NCBI RefSeq assembly: GCF_002869965.1
Contig: NZ_PEBS01000018.1
Span: 1 to 64,000 of the forward strand
Length of the DNA: 64,000 bases
Source: Janthinobacterium sp. ROICE36
GTDB lineage: Bacteria; Pseudomonadota; Gammaproteobacteria; Burkholderiales; Burkholderiaceae_D
Reading direction: 5' to 3'
A model generated the notes under the pieces. It had not been told where the DNA came from and searched no databases. It saw only the letters and a list, made by a program, of their open reading frames with translations. The position numbers and the translations under genes were made by a program. Positions 35,875-45,670 of the stretch are shown in pieces (position 1 is the stretch's first letter; every line of letters begins with the position of its first letter).

Positions 35875-36888
35875 TCAGGAGCTACGCACCACCATCAACC
35901 CCGCGCGCAATCCCACGCGCACGTCCGGGTTGGGAAACACCACCAGCTCTTCCGCATGCTGCACCGTGTACACATGGTCGCCATCGCTGGCGATCACGGC
36001 GTGCTGCGGAAGCGACGTGAAATTCTGCGTGCTGCGATCAAAAGCCATGCGGAATTCATCGCTGTGCTTGATGATTTCCTGCGCCACCTTGAACACATGC
36101 GGCGGCGCCTTGACGGGCTGCGCAGGCAAGCCGCGCAGCAAGCCGTCGAGCGCCCGCGACACGTCGTCGAACAGGGACAAATCGTTCTGCCCCAGCGTGC
36201 CCACGCGGCCCAGTTCCACCGTGCTGGCGGCCGCGCCGAAATGCTCGGCCGAATAATAGCTGTAGGTGCCGGCCGACTGCGGGTTCATGATGATGGCGCC
36301 AATGGCCGCCTGGCCCAGCCAGGCTATCAGCTGCGCCTTGGCGTCGTCGGCCACCAGGTCCGGCACGATGGCAAACGTGGGGTACACGGAAGGCCGGATG
36401 GCCGTGTGCAAATCCAGGTGCCAGCGCACGGGGCCCGCCGCTTCAAAGAACCCTTTTGTCGCAGCGATCATTTCATCGGCGCGCGCGCTTTCCGCCGCTT
36501 GCGCCAAGCTCCCCCGCACGGGACGGAACATGCGATTCAGGTCGGCGTCGATAAAACGCTTGCCGGCCCGGATCGCATCGACATTGCCCACGCAAACGAG
36601 CAAGTCGACGGCCAGCTTAGCCGCATCGCGCGACAGCGCATCGAGCAAATGCGCCAGCACTTCAATCGGCCCCGTCTCGTCGCCATGCACGCCCACCGAA
36701 ACGGCCACGCTGGCGCGCCCGTCTCCCGGCTTGACGACTTGCAGCATGCCCGGCGCCGGCAAGCCCACCGTGAAACCGGCGTTGGCAAACAGCTGCGCCA
36801 CGCCGCTGAAATCGACCTGCGCCAGCGCCTGCACGGCTGGCGGCAAGCCGCCAGCGCCCTGCCCAACTTGTCGTACTTCTTGCGTCAT
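35875..36888 (-). CDS. astE: Succinylglutamate desuccinylase
   Basis: AstE performs the last step of the arginine succinyltransferase pathway, splitting N-succinylglutamate into succinate and glutamate. The 337-residue zinc enzyme has His68 and Glu71 (GVHGDET) and His161 (HLDLHTAIRPS) as metal ligands, and DADLNRMF as the substrate motif. Its ATG overlaps the stop of the glutamate dehydrogenase gene by one base (TAATG), showing translational coupling. It is the last gene of the operon and is followed by a terminator. Confidence 0.96.
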   Translation of the reverse strand: MTQEVRQVGQGAGGLPPAVQALAQVDFSGVAQLFANAGFTVGLPAPGMLQVVKPGDGRASVAVSVGVHGDETGPIEVLAHLLDALSRDAAKLAVDLLVCVGNVDAIRAGKRFIDADLNRMFRPVRGSLAQAAESARADEMIAATKGFFEAAGPVRWHLDLHTAIRPSVYPTFAIVPDLVADDAKAQLIAWLGQAAIGAIIMNPQSAGTYSYYSAEHFGAAASTVELGRVGTLGQNDLSLFDDVSRALDGLLRGLPAQPVKAPPHVFKVAQEIIKHSDEFRMAFDRSTQNFTSLPQHAVIASDGDHVYTVQHAEELVVFPNPDVRVGLRAGLMVVRSS

Positions 36889-39800
36889 TACACCGCCGCT
36901 TCCGCTGTGGATTTCACCGTGATTTTATTCACGGCTTCCGACAAGGTCCACACGTCGAGCATGGCTTGCTCCAGTTCCGTCGCCGCCACATAGGCCGACA
37001 GGCCCAGCGCGCCCGTCACCGCATCGACGGCCTGGCCTGCGTTGCCTTGCTCGGCACGCGCCAGCACCTGCGTCAGCAAACGCTGTTGCGTGCGGCGCAG
37101 CGCTTGCTGCGCGTAGTTGCGCAACTGTTCCTGCGACTTGCCTTGCGCGGCCAGCTTCAGGCCACGCTCCAGCGTGTCGATGCCCGCCTGGCTGCGCAGG
37201 GCCAGGCCCACTTGCAGGAAGGCGGCCAGGTCCATCGAAGCCGGACGCGGCACGGACAGGGCCGGGAACAGGAAACCGGCGACCACTTCCAGCGCATCGA
37301 CCGCGTCCCAGGCCTGCACGAAGGCCGGTTTCAAGCCCGGCACCAGCGCCGCTTCCGACTTGATGCCGACCGCTTGCAGCAGCTCGCGCTTCGATTCCGC
37401 GCCAAACAAACGGGTCAGCTCGGCCAGGCCGGCGCCGCGCAATTGCTCGGCCGGCACCGACAGCACGCCGGCGATCATGGTTTGCTGCAGCACGCGCGTT
37501 TGCGCGTCGACCTTGATCGACACGTCACGCGGCACCGTCAGCGCATCGGCATCGAGCGCGTCGAACACGGGCGCCAGGTTCAGCGCCACCCAGGCCTGGC
37601 CCCAGGCCAGGATCACTGCCGATTCGTCCACGCCATGTTCTGCCGCCAGGTTGCGGATCATCAGCGGGCCGCAGCGGTTGATCACTTCATTGGCCAGCAC
37701 GGTCGCCAGGATGGCGTTGGCCAGCGGGTGGTCGAGCGCCGAACGGGTTTCCACCAGCAAGGATGGGAAATATGGCTTGAGCACCGGCTCGGCCCATGTT
37801 TCATCCGTCAACGGCAGCGCGGACAGGATGCGCTTGAAGCGGTTCTTCACGTTGGCGATCACCACCGCCAGTTCCGGCGTGGTCAAGCCACGGTTGTCGA
37901 GCTTGCGGCGCGCCAGTTCGGCCACCGACGGCAATTGTTCCAGTTCGCGCGACAGGGCGCCCTCTTCTTCCAGGCTGGCGATCAGGGCGGCATAGCCATC
38001 CTGCACGGCGCTCTCGCCTTGCGCCTGCAATTCGCGCACCAGCAAATGCGTCTGCTGCGTGTTGTCGCGCAAGACCAGGCGCTCGACGTCGTCCGTCATC
38101 GCATACAGCTCGCGATTGCGTTCGGCTTCCGTCAGCTTGCCCGCATTGACTTCCACGTCCAGCCAGATTTTCACGTTCACTTCATGGTCCGAGCAATCCA
38201 CGCCGGCCGAGTTGTCGATCGCATCGGTGAAGATGCGTCCGCCGGCCAGCGCGAATTCGATGCGGCCGGCCTGCGTTGCACCCAAATTCCCCCCTTCGGC
38301 GACGACCTTCACGCGCAGCTCATTGCCGCTGACGCGGATATGGTCATTCGCACGGTCTTTCACTTGTGCGTGCGTTTCCGTCGAAGCCTTGATGTAGGTA
38401 CCGATACCGCCGTTGTAGAACAGGTCCACGGGCGACTTCAGGATGCGGTGCATCAGTTCTTCCGGCGGCAGCGAGGTCTCGGCAATATCGAGGGCGGCGC
38501 GGATTTGCGGCGACAGTTCGATGCTGCGGGCGGAGCGTGGATACACGCCGCCGCCATTTGATATCAGCTCCTTGTTGTAGTCATCCCACGAAGAGCGCGG
38601 CAAGGCGAACAGGCGCGCGCGTTCTTCGAACGAGACGGCGACGTCCGGTGTCGGGTCGAGGAAGATGTGGCGGTGGTCAAACGCGGCCACCAGTTTCAAC
38701 TGGCGCGACAGCAATACGCCGTTGCCGAACACGTCGCCCGACATGTCGCCCACGCCGACCATGGTGATCGGGGTGGTATTGAGGTCGTGGTCCATTTCAT
38801 AGAAGTGGCGCTTCACGGCTTCGAATGCACCCTTGGCGGTAATGCCCAGTTTCTTGTGGTCGTAGCCGTTCGAGCCGCCCGAGGCAAACGCGTCGCCCAG
38901 CCAGAAACCGCGCTGCACGGCGATGCCGTTGGCGATGTCCGAGAACGTGGCCGTGCCCTTGTCGGCCGCCACCACCAGGTACGGGTCGGCTTCATCGAAG
39001 CAGACGGTATCGACCGGCGGCACGATATTGCCCAGGGAACGGTTGTCCGTCACTTCCAGCAGGCTGGAAATGAACAGGCGGTACACGGCTTCGCCTTCGG
39101 CCGCGATGGTTTCGCGCACGGCGTCCTTCGGCATCATCTTGCAGACAAAACCGCCCTTCGCGCCGGCCGGCACGATGACGGCGTTTTTCACCATCTGCGC
39201 CTTGACGAGGCCCAGCACTTCGGTGCGATAGTCTTCCATGCGGTCGGACCAGCGCAAGCCGCCACGGGCGACAGGGCCGCCGCGCAGGTGCACGCCTTCA
39301 AAGCGGCGCGAGAAGACGAAAATCTCGCGGTAAGGACGCGGTTCCGGCACCAGCGCCAGGCTGCTGGTGTCGAACTTGAAGATGATCTTGTCGCCCTGTT
39401 GATTGTTCTGAAAGTAGCTGGTGCGCAGGGTGGCGGCCATCAGATCGGCCAGCGCGCCGAGGATTTCCTCGGTGTCCGCGTGGTTCACGGACGGCAGGCC
39501 GGCCTTGATGGCGGCGATGCTTTCCAGGGCCGCCGCGTGCTGCGCGTCGGACAGTGCCGGATCGAAGCGCTGCAGGAAGGCCTCGACCAGGGCTTTGACC
39601 TGGGCCGGCTGCTTGCGCAGGCTTTCGGCAATGTAGCGCACCGAGAAGCTGCTGCCTGCCTGGCGCCAGTAGCTGGTGTAGGCGCGCACCAGTTGCACTT
39701 CGCGCGTCGACAAGCCGCCTTCGATGACCAGGCCATTCAGGCGGCCATCTTCGGCCGTGTCGTTGAACAGGGCGGCAAACAATTCCTGCGCCACGGCGAC

Positions 39801-41615
39801 GACCGATGGCTGCGCCAGTTTCGCCGCGCTGGCGGCATCGACCGTCAGGCTGGTGACGAAATAGCGCGTGCCGTCCGGCGGCGAAATCGAAAAGGCTTGC
39901 TCGCGGTCGATTGCCACGCCAGCGTTATGCAGCGCCGGCAGGATGGCCGATAGCGGCGGCACTTTGTTGGCCGAATACAGGCGGATGGTGGTGACGGCAC
40001 CCGTCTCGATGCGGACGGCCACATGCGATGGGTCGGTGTTGCGCAGGATGGTGTCGAGGTCGCGGAAGGCGACGGCCGGCGCCGTGGCGGCCACGTAATC
40101 GAGCGGCAAGGTGGCGCACAGCTTGCGCAGGCTGGTGCGCAGGGCGACGTCGGGCACGGCGTCGGCCACGGCGGCAAAGCCGTTATGCCAGCCATCAAGC
40201 ACGCCAAGGAGCGGCTGTTCGATATCCGTTTCCAGGTCCAGCGGGTAACGGGCGGCGTGGGCGATCAGGTAGACGCGTGCCAGGGGGCCGTCGGCGACCA
40301 GGGTTTGCGTGCTCACATGCGTAGCGCCGGAACTGGCTTGCAGGGCTTTTGCCAGGCTCGATGCCACGCTGGCGCTGTAGCGCTCACGCGGCAGGTACAC
40401 CAGCACGTTCAGGTGGCGCGCATACACGTCGCGGCGCGCGAAGATCTTGGTGCGCGGCTGCTTGTACAGCGAAACGACGGCACCGCATACTTGCGCCAGC
40501 CAGTCGAGGTCCGCTTCCAGCGCTTCGGTGCGTGGCAGGGATTCGAGGATTTCACGGAATTTCTCGGCACGGAAGCCTTGCTGGCGCACACCGGCCAGGC
40601 TCAATACCTTGGCCACGCGACCACGCGCAAACGGCAGCGCTGCCAGCGGAGTGGAATTGCCGGCACGGGTAAACAAGCCGACAAAGCAATGCTCGCCCAG
40701 GATCGCGCCTTGCGCATCCATGTCGCGCACGCCGATGAAATCGAGCTGCTGGTCGCGGTGCAGGGTGCCTGCCACGTCGGCCTTGACGATGGATAGCGCC
40801 GATTCGCGCTTGGCCAGGGTATCGAAGTCGCCGGGAATATTCGCCAGGCTGGTGCCGTAGACTGGGTGTGCCGTATCATGCAGCACGCCGACGCGGCTAG
40901 GAATATCGCGTTCGAGTTCGCGCACGCCCGGCTTGACGCGGTAATAGGCGTAGCCGAACACTTCGAAGCCGCCACTGCGGGCCCATTCCAAAAAGGCGGC
41001 GACTTCCGCACCTTCTTCGCCATGCTGGGAAGCGGTGGTGGCGACTGCGGCCAGACGCTCGCTCATGGCGGCGGCGTCGCGGCGCACGACGGCGGCGTCA
41101 CGCGCCACCATGTCGATGGCAGCGACCAGCGCGGCCAGGGCTTCCGGCGCCAGCTCTTCGTCGAGCAACACCAGCACGTACGATTCGAGCGGGTCGCCCG
41201 GCTGGCGCACCGCTTCCACGCTACCGTCAGCGGCGCGGCGTACCGGCAGCACAGTATTCATCACGCCGCGCACGGCCAGGTGCTGGCGGCGCATGGCCAT
41301 GACGATGGAGTCGACCAGGTAAGGCATGTCTTCGTTCAGGATCAGCAAGGCGCTCGCCATGCCGCCACGGCCATCCGCATAACGCAGGGTGGCGATCTGG
41401 CAGCCGCTGCCGGTGCGCTTGGCCGCTTGCGTGAAACCGTCGATTAACACGGGCGCCAGGCTGTCGGGCGCGATATCGGCCAGGTCTTCGGCGTCAAGCG
41501 AGTCCAGCCATGCCTGCACCAGTTGTACGACAGGCGCTGCCGCCTTGTTCGCACTGCCAGCCGCGTTAATCAGCTCCAGCGTTTGTGTGCGCAAATCTTG
41601 TGGCGTGTGATTCAT
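36888..41615 (-). CDS. gdhB: NAD-specific glutamate dehydrogenase, large (180 kDa) type
   Basis: This enzyme oxidises glutamate to 2-oxoglutarate and ammonia with NAD+. The 1575-residue length is that of the L-GDH class. The N-terminal half holds ACT-like regulatory domains. The catalytic part (about 700-1150) has GGLRWSDRMEDYRTEVLGLVK, the lysine in IVPAGAKGGFV, GDMSGDVFGNG and VVAEGGNLGATQAGRIEFA; a helical C-terminus follows. GGAGATG precedes the ATG. It sits between astB and astE, so the glutamate made by the pathway is passed on at once. In Pseudomonas aeruginosa gdhB is a separate gene under the same ArgR. Confidence 0.96.
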   Translation of the reverse strand: MNHTPQDLRTQTLELINAAGSANKAAAPVVQLVQAWLDSLDAEDLADIAPDSLAPVLIDGFTQAAKRTGSGCQIATLRYADGRGGMASALLILNEDMPYLVDSIVMAMRRQHLAVRGVMNTVLPVRRAADGSVEAVRQPGDPLESYVLVLLDEELAPEALAALVAAIDMVARDAAVVRRDAAAMSERLAAVATTASQHGEEGAEVAAFLEWARSGGFEVFGYAYYRVKPGVRELERDIPSRVGVLHDTAHPVYGTSLANIPGDFDTLAKRESALSIVKADVAGTLHRDQQLDFIGVRDMDAQGAILGEHCFVGLFTRAGNSTPLAALPFARGRVAKVLSLAGVRQQGFRAEKFREILESLPRTEALEADLDWLAQVCGAVVSLYKQPRTKIFARRDVYARHLNVLVYLPRERYSASVASSLAKALQASSGATHVSTQTLVADGPLARVYLIAHAARYPLDLETDIEQPLLGVLDGWHNGFAAVADAVPDVALRTSLRKLCATLPLDYVAATAPAVAFRDLDTILRNTDPSHVAVRIETGAVTTIRLYSANKVPPLSAILPALHNAGVAIDREQAFSISPPDGTRYFVTSLTVDAASAAKLAQPSVVAVAQELFAALFNDTAEDGRLNGLVIEGGLSTREVQLVRAYTSYWRQAGSSFSVRYIAESLRKQPAQVKALVEAFLQRFDPALSDAQHAAALESIAAIKAGLPSVNHADTEEILGALADLMAATLRTSYFQNNQQGDKIIFKFDTSSLALVPEPRPYREIFVFSRRFEGVHLRGGPVARGGLRWSDRMEDYRTEVLGLVKAQMVKNAVIVPAGAKGGFVCKMMPKDAVRETIAAEGEAVYRLFISSLLEVTDNRSLGNIVPPVDTVCFDEADPYLVVAADKGTATFSDIANGIAVQRGFWLGDAFASGGSNGYDHKKLGITAKGAFEAVKRHFYEMDHDLNTTPITMVGVGDMSGDVFGNGVLLSRQLKLVAAFDHRHIFLDPTPDVAVSFEERARLFALPRSSWDDYNKELISNGGGVYPRSARSIELSPQIRAALDIAETSLPPEELMHRILKSPVDLFYNGGIGTYIKASTETHAQVKDRANDHIRVSGNELRVKVVAEGGNLGATQAGRIEFALAGGRIFTDAIDNSAGVDCSDHEVNVKIWLDVEVNAGKLTEAERNRELYAMTDDVERLVLRDNTQQTHLLVRELQAQGESAVQDGYAALIASLEEEGALSRELEQLPSVAELARRKLDNRGLTTPELAVVIANVKNRFKRILSALPLTDETWAEPVLKPYFPSLLVETRSALDHPLANAILATVLANEVINRCGPLMIRNLAAEHGVDESAVILAWGQAWVALNLAPVFDALDADALTVPRDVSIKVDAQTRVLQQTMIAGVLSVPAEQLRGAGLAELTRLFGAESKRELLQAVGIKSEAALVPGLKPAFVQAWDAVDALEVVAGFLFPALSVPRPASMDLAAFLQVGLALRSQAGIDTLERGLKLAAQGKSQEQLRNYAQQALRRTQQRLLTQVLARAEQGNAGQAVDAVTGALGLSAYVAATELEQAMLDVWTLSEAVNKITVKSTAEAAV

Positions 41616-41690
41616 CTTGCATCTCCATTACGGTAATGTGAATGTCCAACGCTGTCGTTCGGGCTTGTGGCTGGGCGGCAGCGGTGTCAA

Positions 41691-41709
41691 GAGACGGGGG
41701 TCTCCCGTC
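41691..41709. other. Hairpin in the astB-gdhB gap
   Basis: GACGGG (41693-41698) pairs with CCCGTC (41704-41709); GAGAC/GTCTC offers an alternative overlapping pairing. It lies in the only sizeable internal gap (150 bases) of the ast operon. No T-run follows on the minus strand, so it may tune rather than end transcription. A separate gdhB promoter in this gap is possible, but none is clear. Confidence 0.35.
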
Positions 41710-41765
41710 CAATTCTGTGTTGCGGATAGTCTGTCTCGAATTTTTTTCTGTGTTTTTTCTATCGC

Positions 41766-43106
41766 CTACAAGTCGTACAATCCAGGTAAGTTGAGGATGA
41801 TCGTCAATTCTTCAAGCGCCGCATGCACTTCCAGCGCCAGCTGCGGGTCGGCCAGCTCGCCCGGTTCCAGATGGTCGCGGTAGTGCTTCTCCACCCATTG
41901 CACCAGTCGATGGTACAGCGCTTCCGTCATGATCACACCCTGGTGCATGGCGCGCGCCTCGATTTCCGTCAGGGCCACGCGCAAACGCAGGCAGGCTGGC
42001 CCGCCGCCATTGCGCATGCTCTGGCGCAGGTCGAAATGAATCAGTTCATCGATGGGCCCACCACCGGCCACCAGGCCTTCCAGGTAGCGCGACACGGCGC
42101 GATTTTCCTGGCACTCCTGCGGTATCACCAGCGCCATCTTGCCACCCTCTTTCGTCAGCAACTGGCTGTTGAAAAGATAGCTGCTGACGGCGTCGGCAAT
42201 CGGCACCTGGCCCGTGTCCACGCGCAGCGCCTGCAAGTCGGCACCCGAGGCGGCGACGGCGCGGCGCAACTGCGACAGGCTCTCCTCTTCATCGGCAAAC
42301 GCCTGCTCGTGATAGAACAGCACATTGCCATTGCCGACGGCGATGACGTCGTTATGGAACACGCCCTGGTCGATCACGTCCGGATTCTGCTGCACGTACA
42401 CGGTGCGCCTGGCGTCCAGGCCATGCAGGCGCGCCACGGCCTGCGACGCTTCCAGGGTCTGGCGCGCCGGGTAGCGCTTCGGCGAAGGCGCGGAAGGATC
42501 GAACTCCACCCGACCATACACGAACAACTCAACCGATGGCGCGCCGTGGCCCGCGCCCAAACGCGTGTGGTTGGCCGCGCCCTCGTCGCCAAAGGCGGGC
42601 GTCGACGGCAGCGCGTCATGCACGGCGAAGTGCTGCTCGTCGCTGAAAATGGCGCGCAGGCTGCGCGCCGACTGCGCGTGCTCGAAGGCTCGGTGCAGCT
42701 TGTTATTCAGGTTGGCGGCCGTGAAATGCACGCGGCCATCCTGCGTATCGGCCGACGGGCTGACCGTGGCGGCATTCGCCGTCCACATGGGCGATGCAGA
42801 ATAGGCGCAGGCCAGGATGACGGGCGACTCCTTGTAGGCGCGCGCCAGCACTTCGGCGTCCGTGCCCGTGAAACCGATAGCGCGCAGCAGGCGGAAATTG
42901 GGCCGGTCCTGCGGTGGCAACAGGGCTTGCGCAAAGCCGCGCGCGGCCAGTGCGCGCATCTTGGCCAGACCCTGCAAGGCGGCCTGCTTCGGATTCGAAG
43001 CACTTTTCACATTGCTGAACGAGGCCACGTTGCCGAACGAGAGCCCCGCGTAGTTATGCGATGGGCCAACCAGGCCGTCAAAATTGTATTCGCGCGTGCT
43101 GTGCAT
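41766..43106 (-). CDS. astB: N-succinylarginine dihydrolase
   Basis: AstB converts N2-succinylarginine to N2-succinylornithine, CO2 and ammonia. The 446-residue protein begins with [18 protein letters not shown] and has GDEGAANH (Glu175), [10 protein letters not shown] (His251) and the catalytic Cys372 in [12 protein letters not shown], all characteristic of the family. It starts 10 bases before astD ends on this strand's order astD-astB, so the two are closely linked. Confidence 0.97.
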   Translation of the reverse strand: MHSTREYNFDGLVGPSHNYAGLSFGNVASFSNVKSASNPKQAALQGLAKMRALAARGFAQALLPPQDRPNFRLLRAIGFTGTDAEVLARAYKESPVILACAYSASPMWTANAATVSPSADTQDGRVHFTAANLNNKLHRAFEHAQSARSLRAIFSDEQHFAVHDALPSTPAFGDEGAANHTRLGAGHGAPSVELFVYGRVEFDPSAPSPKRYPARQTLEASQAVARLHGLDARRTVYVQQNPDVIDQGVFHNDVIAVGNGNVLFYHEQAFADEEESLSQLRRAVAASGADLQALRVDTGQVPIADAVSSYLFNSQLLTKEGGKMALVIPQECQENRAVSRYLEGLVAGGGPIDELIHFDLRQSMRNGGGPACLRLRVALTEIEARAMHQGVIMTEALYHRLVQWVEKHYRDHLEPGELADPQLALEVHAALEELTIILNLPGLYDL

Positions 43107-43115
43107 GAGGATTCC

Positions 43116-44612
43116 TTAAAAATTCAGGCCGGGCGACAGCTTGACCGGCATTTCCAATACGCTGTTCTCGATCGAAGCGACCGGGTAGGCGCAGTAGTCG
43201 GCCGCGTAATAAGCGCTCGGACGATGGTTGCCCGACTTGCCGATACCGCCGAACGGCGCCGTGCTGGCCGCGCCCGTGGTGGGACGGTTCCAGTTGATGA
43301 TGCCGGCGCGCGCGCGCGTTTGAAACGTTTGCCACAGGGCCGGGTCGTCGGACAGCAAGGCGGCGGCCAGGCCGAATTCGGTGGCGTTGGCCACCTTCAG
43401 GGCCGCGTTGAAATCGGCCACGCGGATCACTTGCAGCAGTGGGCCAAACCATTCTTCGTCGGGAATGCCGGCGGCGTTGGTGACGTCGACGATGCCGGCC
43501 GTGACAAAGCCTGCCTCAGGATTCAACTGGCGCATCTGCAGCAGAGTGGTGCCGCCCTTGGCGACCATGTCCGCCTGCGCCTGCACCAGGCGCGCGGCCA
43601 CGGCGGCCGACACTACTGGGCCCATGAAGGGCTGCGGTTGCGCATCGGACGCGCCGATGCCCAGTTTCGCGGCCACGTCCACCAGGCGCGCCACGAAGGC
43701 AGCCCCCGCAGCGTTATCTTGCACTACCAGACGGCGCGCGCAGGTGCAGCGCTGGCCAGCCGACACAAAGGCGGAGAAGATCGCGTGGTGCACGGCGGCA
43801 TCCACGTCCTTCACATCCCACACCACCAGGGCGTTGTTGCCGCCCATTTCCAGCGCCAGCATCTTGCCCGGCTGGCCGCCGAACTGGCGGTGCAGGCTGA
43901 TGCCCGTCTGGCACGAACCGGTAAACAGCACGCCGTCGAGGTGCGCATTCGCGCCCAAGGCCACGCCCGTGTCGCGCCCGCCGTTGACGAGGTTGACGAC
44001 GCCATTCGGCAAGCCTGCCTGCTGCCACAGTTGCACGGTTTTCATCGCCGTGCGGGGCGCATATTCACTGGGCTTGAAAACGATGGTGTTACCGGCGATC
44101 AGGGCCGGCACGATGTGGCCGTTGGGCAGGTGGCCGGGGAAATTGTACGGGCCAAAGACGCCGAACACGCCGTGCGGGCGGTGGCGCAGCACGGCGTCGC
44201 CATCGGCGATCTTGCTTTGCGTGATGCCCGTGCGCGCCTTGTACGACTGCACCGAGATATCGATCTTGTTGGCCATGGTAGCCACTTCCGTGCGCGACTC
44301 CCACAACGGCTTACCCACTTCTTCCGAGATCAACAGCGCCAGCGCTTCCGCATGTTCCTTCAGCAGGTCGCGAAAGCGCACGCAGATGGCGATGCGCTCT
44401 TCGACGGGCGTATCGGCCCATGCGTCAAAGGCGGCACGGGCGGCCTGGCAAGCTTGCTCGACTTCGCTCTCCGTCGCTTCCAGGCTGGCCCAGGTCTGCT
44501 TGCCGTTCGACGGGTCGATGGTGAGCAGTTCCCGGCCCGTACCTGGCAGCCAGGCACCATTGATGAAGTTCGATGCTGCGGTAGAGGAATGAAGGTCGGA
44601 CGATTTAGACAT
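43116..44612 (-). CDS. astD: Succinylglutamate semialdehyde dehydrogenase
   Basis: AstD oxidises N-succinylglutamate semialdehyde with NAD+. The 498-residue aldehyde dehydrogenase has FGPYNFPGHLPNGHI, the general base Glu255 (LEMGGNNALVV) and nucleophile Cys289 (SAGQRCTCARR). The ATG at 44612 has GAGGAAG upstream and lies inside the end of aruG, overlapping it by 8 bases. A longer frame upstream lacks similarity. Confidence 0.96.
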   Translation of the reverse strand: MSKSSDLHSSTAASNFINGAWLPGTGRELLTIDPSNGKQTWASLEATESEVEQACQAARAAFDAWADTPVEERIAICVRFRDLLKEHAEALALLISEEVGKPLWESRTEVATMANKIDISVQSYKARTGITQSKIADGDAVLRHRPHGVFGVFGPYNFPGHLPNGHIVPALIAGNTIVFKPSEYAPRTAMKTVQLWQQAGLPNGVVNLVNGGRDTGVALGANAHLDGVLFTGSCQTGISLHRQFGGQPGKMLALEMGGNNALVVWDVKDVDAAVHHAIFSAFVSAGQRCTCARRLVVQDNAAGAAFVARLVDVAAKLGIGASDAQPQPFMGPVVSAAVAARLVQAQADMVAKGGTTLLQMRQLNPEAGFVTAGIVDVTNAAGIPDEEWFGPLLQVIRVADFNAALKVANATEFGLAAALLSDDPALWQTFQTRARAGIINWNRPTTGAASTAPFGGIGKSGNHRPSAYYAADYCAYPVASIENSVLEMPVKLSPGLNF

Positions 44613-45657
44613 GGGGATGCTTCCTCGGGTTGAGTGACAATGTGCGCACGGTGTCGCCGTGATGGCAACGCAGCAGATGCAATTCATCGGCGTCCAGCGC
44701 GATCTTGCCGTTATGCGGATTGGCGCTGGTGACGATCATGCGGAAATCTTTCAGGTCGGTGTTCGACACCATGTACGGTTCGGCTTGCGCCGCATCGTCG
44801 CAGGTATCGGGTACAACGTCGGTGTCGAGCACGGCCGACATGCTGTCGCGCATGGCGCGCAGCTCGGAGACGCGCGCCTGCAGCACGGGACCGGCGTCGA
44901 AAATGTCGACATAGCCTTCGAAGTGCAAGCCTTCCTGTTCCAGCAGGCGGCGCGCGGGCGCCGTGCTCAGATGCACCTTGCCGATGACTTCCTGCGCCTC
45001 GTCGGGCAGGTAGGCCACGTACATGGGCTGGCGCGGCATCAGTTCGGCGATGAAGGATTTCTTGCCCAGGCTCGTCAGGTCGTCGACGTGGTGGAAATCC
45101 ATCTTGAAGAAGTGGCGGCCCAGGCCTTCATAAAACGGCGAGCTGCCGTCCGGCGCCTGGTAGCCGCGCATTTCGGCGATCAGCTTTTCCGTGAACAGGT
45201 GCGGGAACTGGGCGATGAACAGGAAGCGGCTTTTCGACAACAGCTTGCCGTTGTTGCCGCTGCGGTAGTCGGGGTGCAAAAACAGCGAGCACAGTTCCGT
45301 GCTGCCCGTCAGGTCGTTCGACAGGTACAGGGTTTCCATGCGCGTAAACACGTCGAGTTCGCGGCTGGAATGCACCAGGGTGCCGATGCGGTAGTTATAG
45401 AACGGCTCTTCCAGGCCCACGGCGCCCTTGATGGCGCACACGCCGGCCAGGCGGCCCGTATCCGTATCCTCCATGACGAACATGTAGTCGCGCTTTTCGG
45501 GCGCGATGGTTTCGGCGAACGAGGCGCAGGCGATGGCCAGGCGGTCGCCCAGCATTTTCATGTCCGGCTTGAGGGTGGTCATGCCGGTGCCGACCTGGCT
45601 GGCCAAGCCGTACAGGGCGTCCAGGTCAGAAGCGTTGATGGCGCGTACTACTAGCAT
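44605..45657 (-). CDS. aruG: Arginine N-succinyltransferase, AruG-type (beta) subunit
   Basis: This 350-residue AstA-family protein transfers succinyl from succinyl-CoA to arginine. Family marks are MLVVRAINASDLDALYGLA at the start, TELCSLFLHPDYRSGNNGKLLS, GRHFFKMDF and FDAGPVLQARV. It is one of two adjacent AstA paralogues, as in Pseudomonas aruF-aruG, where they form a heteromer. The ATG at 45657 is preceded by GAGAGAAC. It overlaps astD by 8 bases and follows aruF after 13. Confidence 0.95.
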   Translation of the reverse strand: MLVVRAINASDLDALYGLASQVGTGMTTLKPDMKMLGDRLAIACASFAETIAPEKRDYMFVMEDTDTGRLAGVCAIKGAVGLEEPFYNYRIGTLVHSSRELDVFTRMETLYLSNDLTGSTELCSLFLHPDYRSGNNGKLLSKSRFLFIAQFPHLFTEKLIAEMRGYQAPDGSSPFYEGLGRHFFKMDFHHVDDLTSLGKKSFIAELMPRQPMYVAYLPDEAQEVIGKVHLSTAPARRLLEQEGLHFEGYVDIFDAGPVLQARVSELRAMRDSMSAVLDTDVVPDTCDDAAQAEPYMVSNTDLKDFRMIVTSANPHNGKIALDADELHLLRCHHGDTVRTLSLNPRKHPHV

Positions 45658-45670
45658 ATTGTTCTCTCGG

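Noticed and set aside
41823..44633. Very long open frame antisense to astB and astD
   Set aside because: Codon-position bias of two minus-strand genes explains it; the translation has no recognisable motif and no ribosome site.
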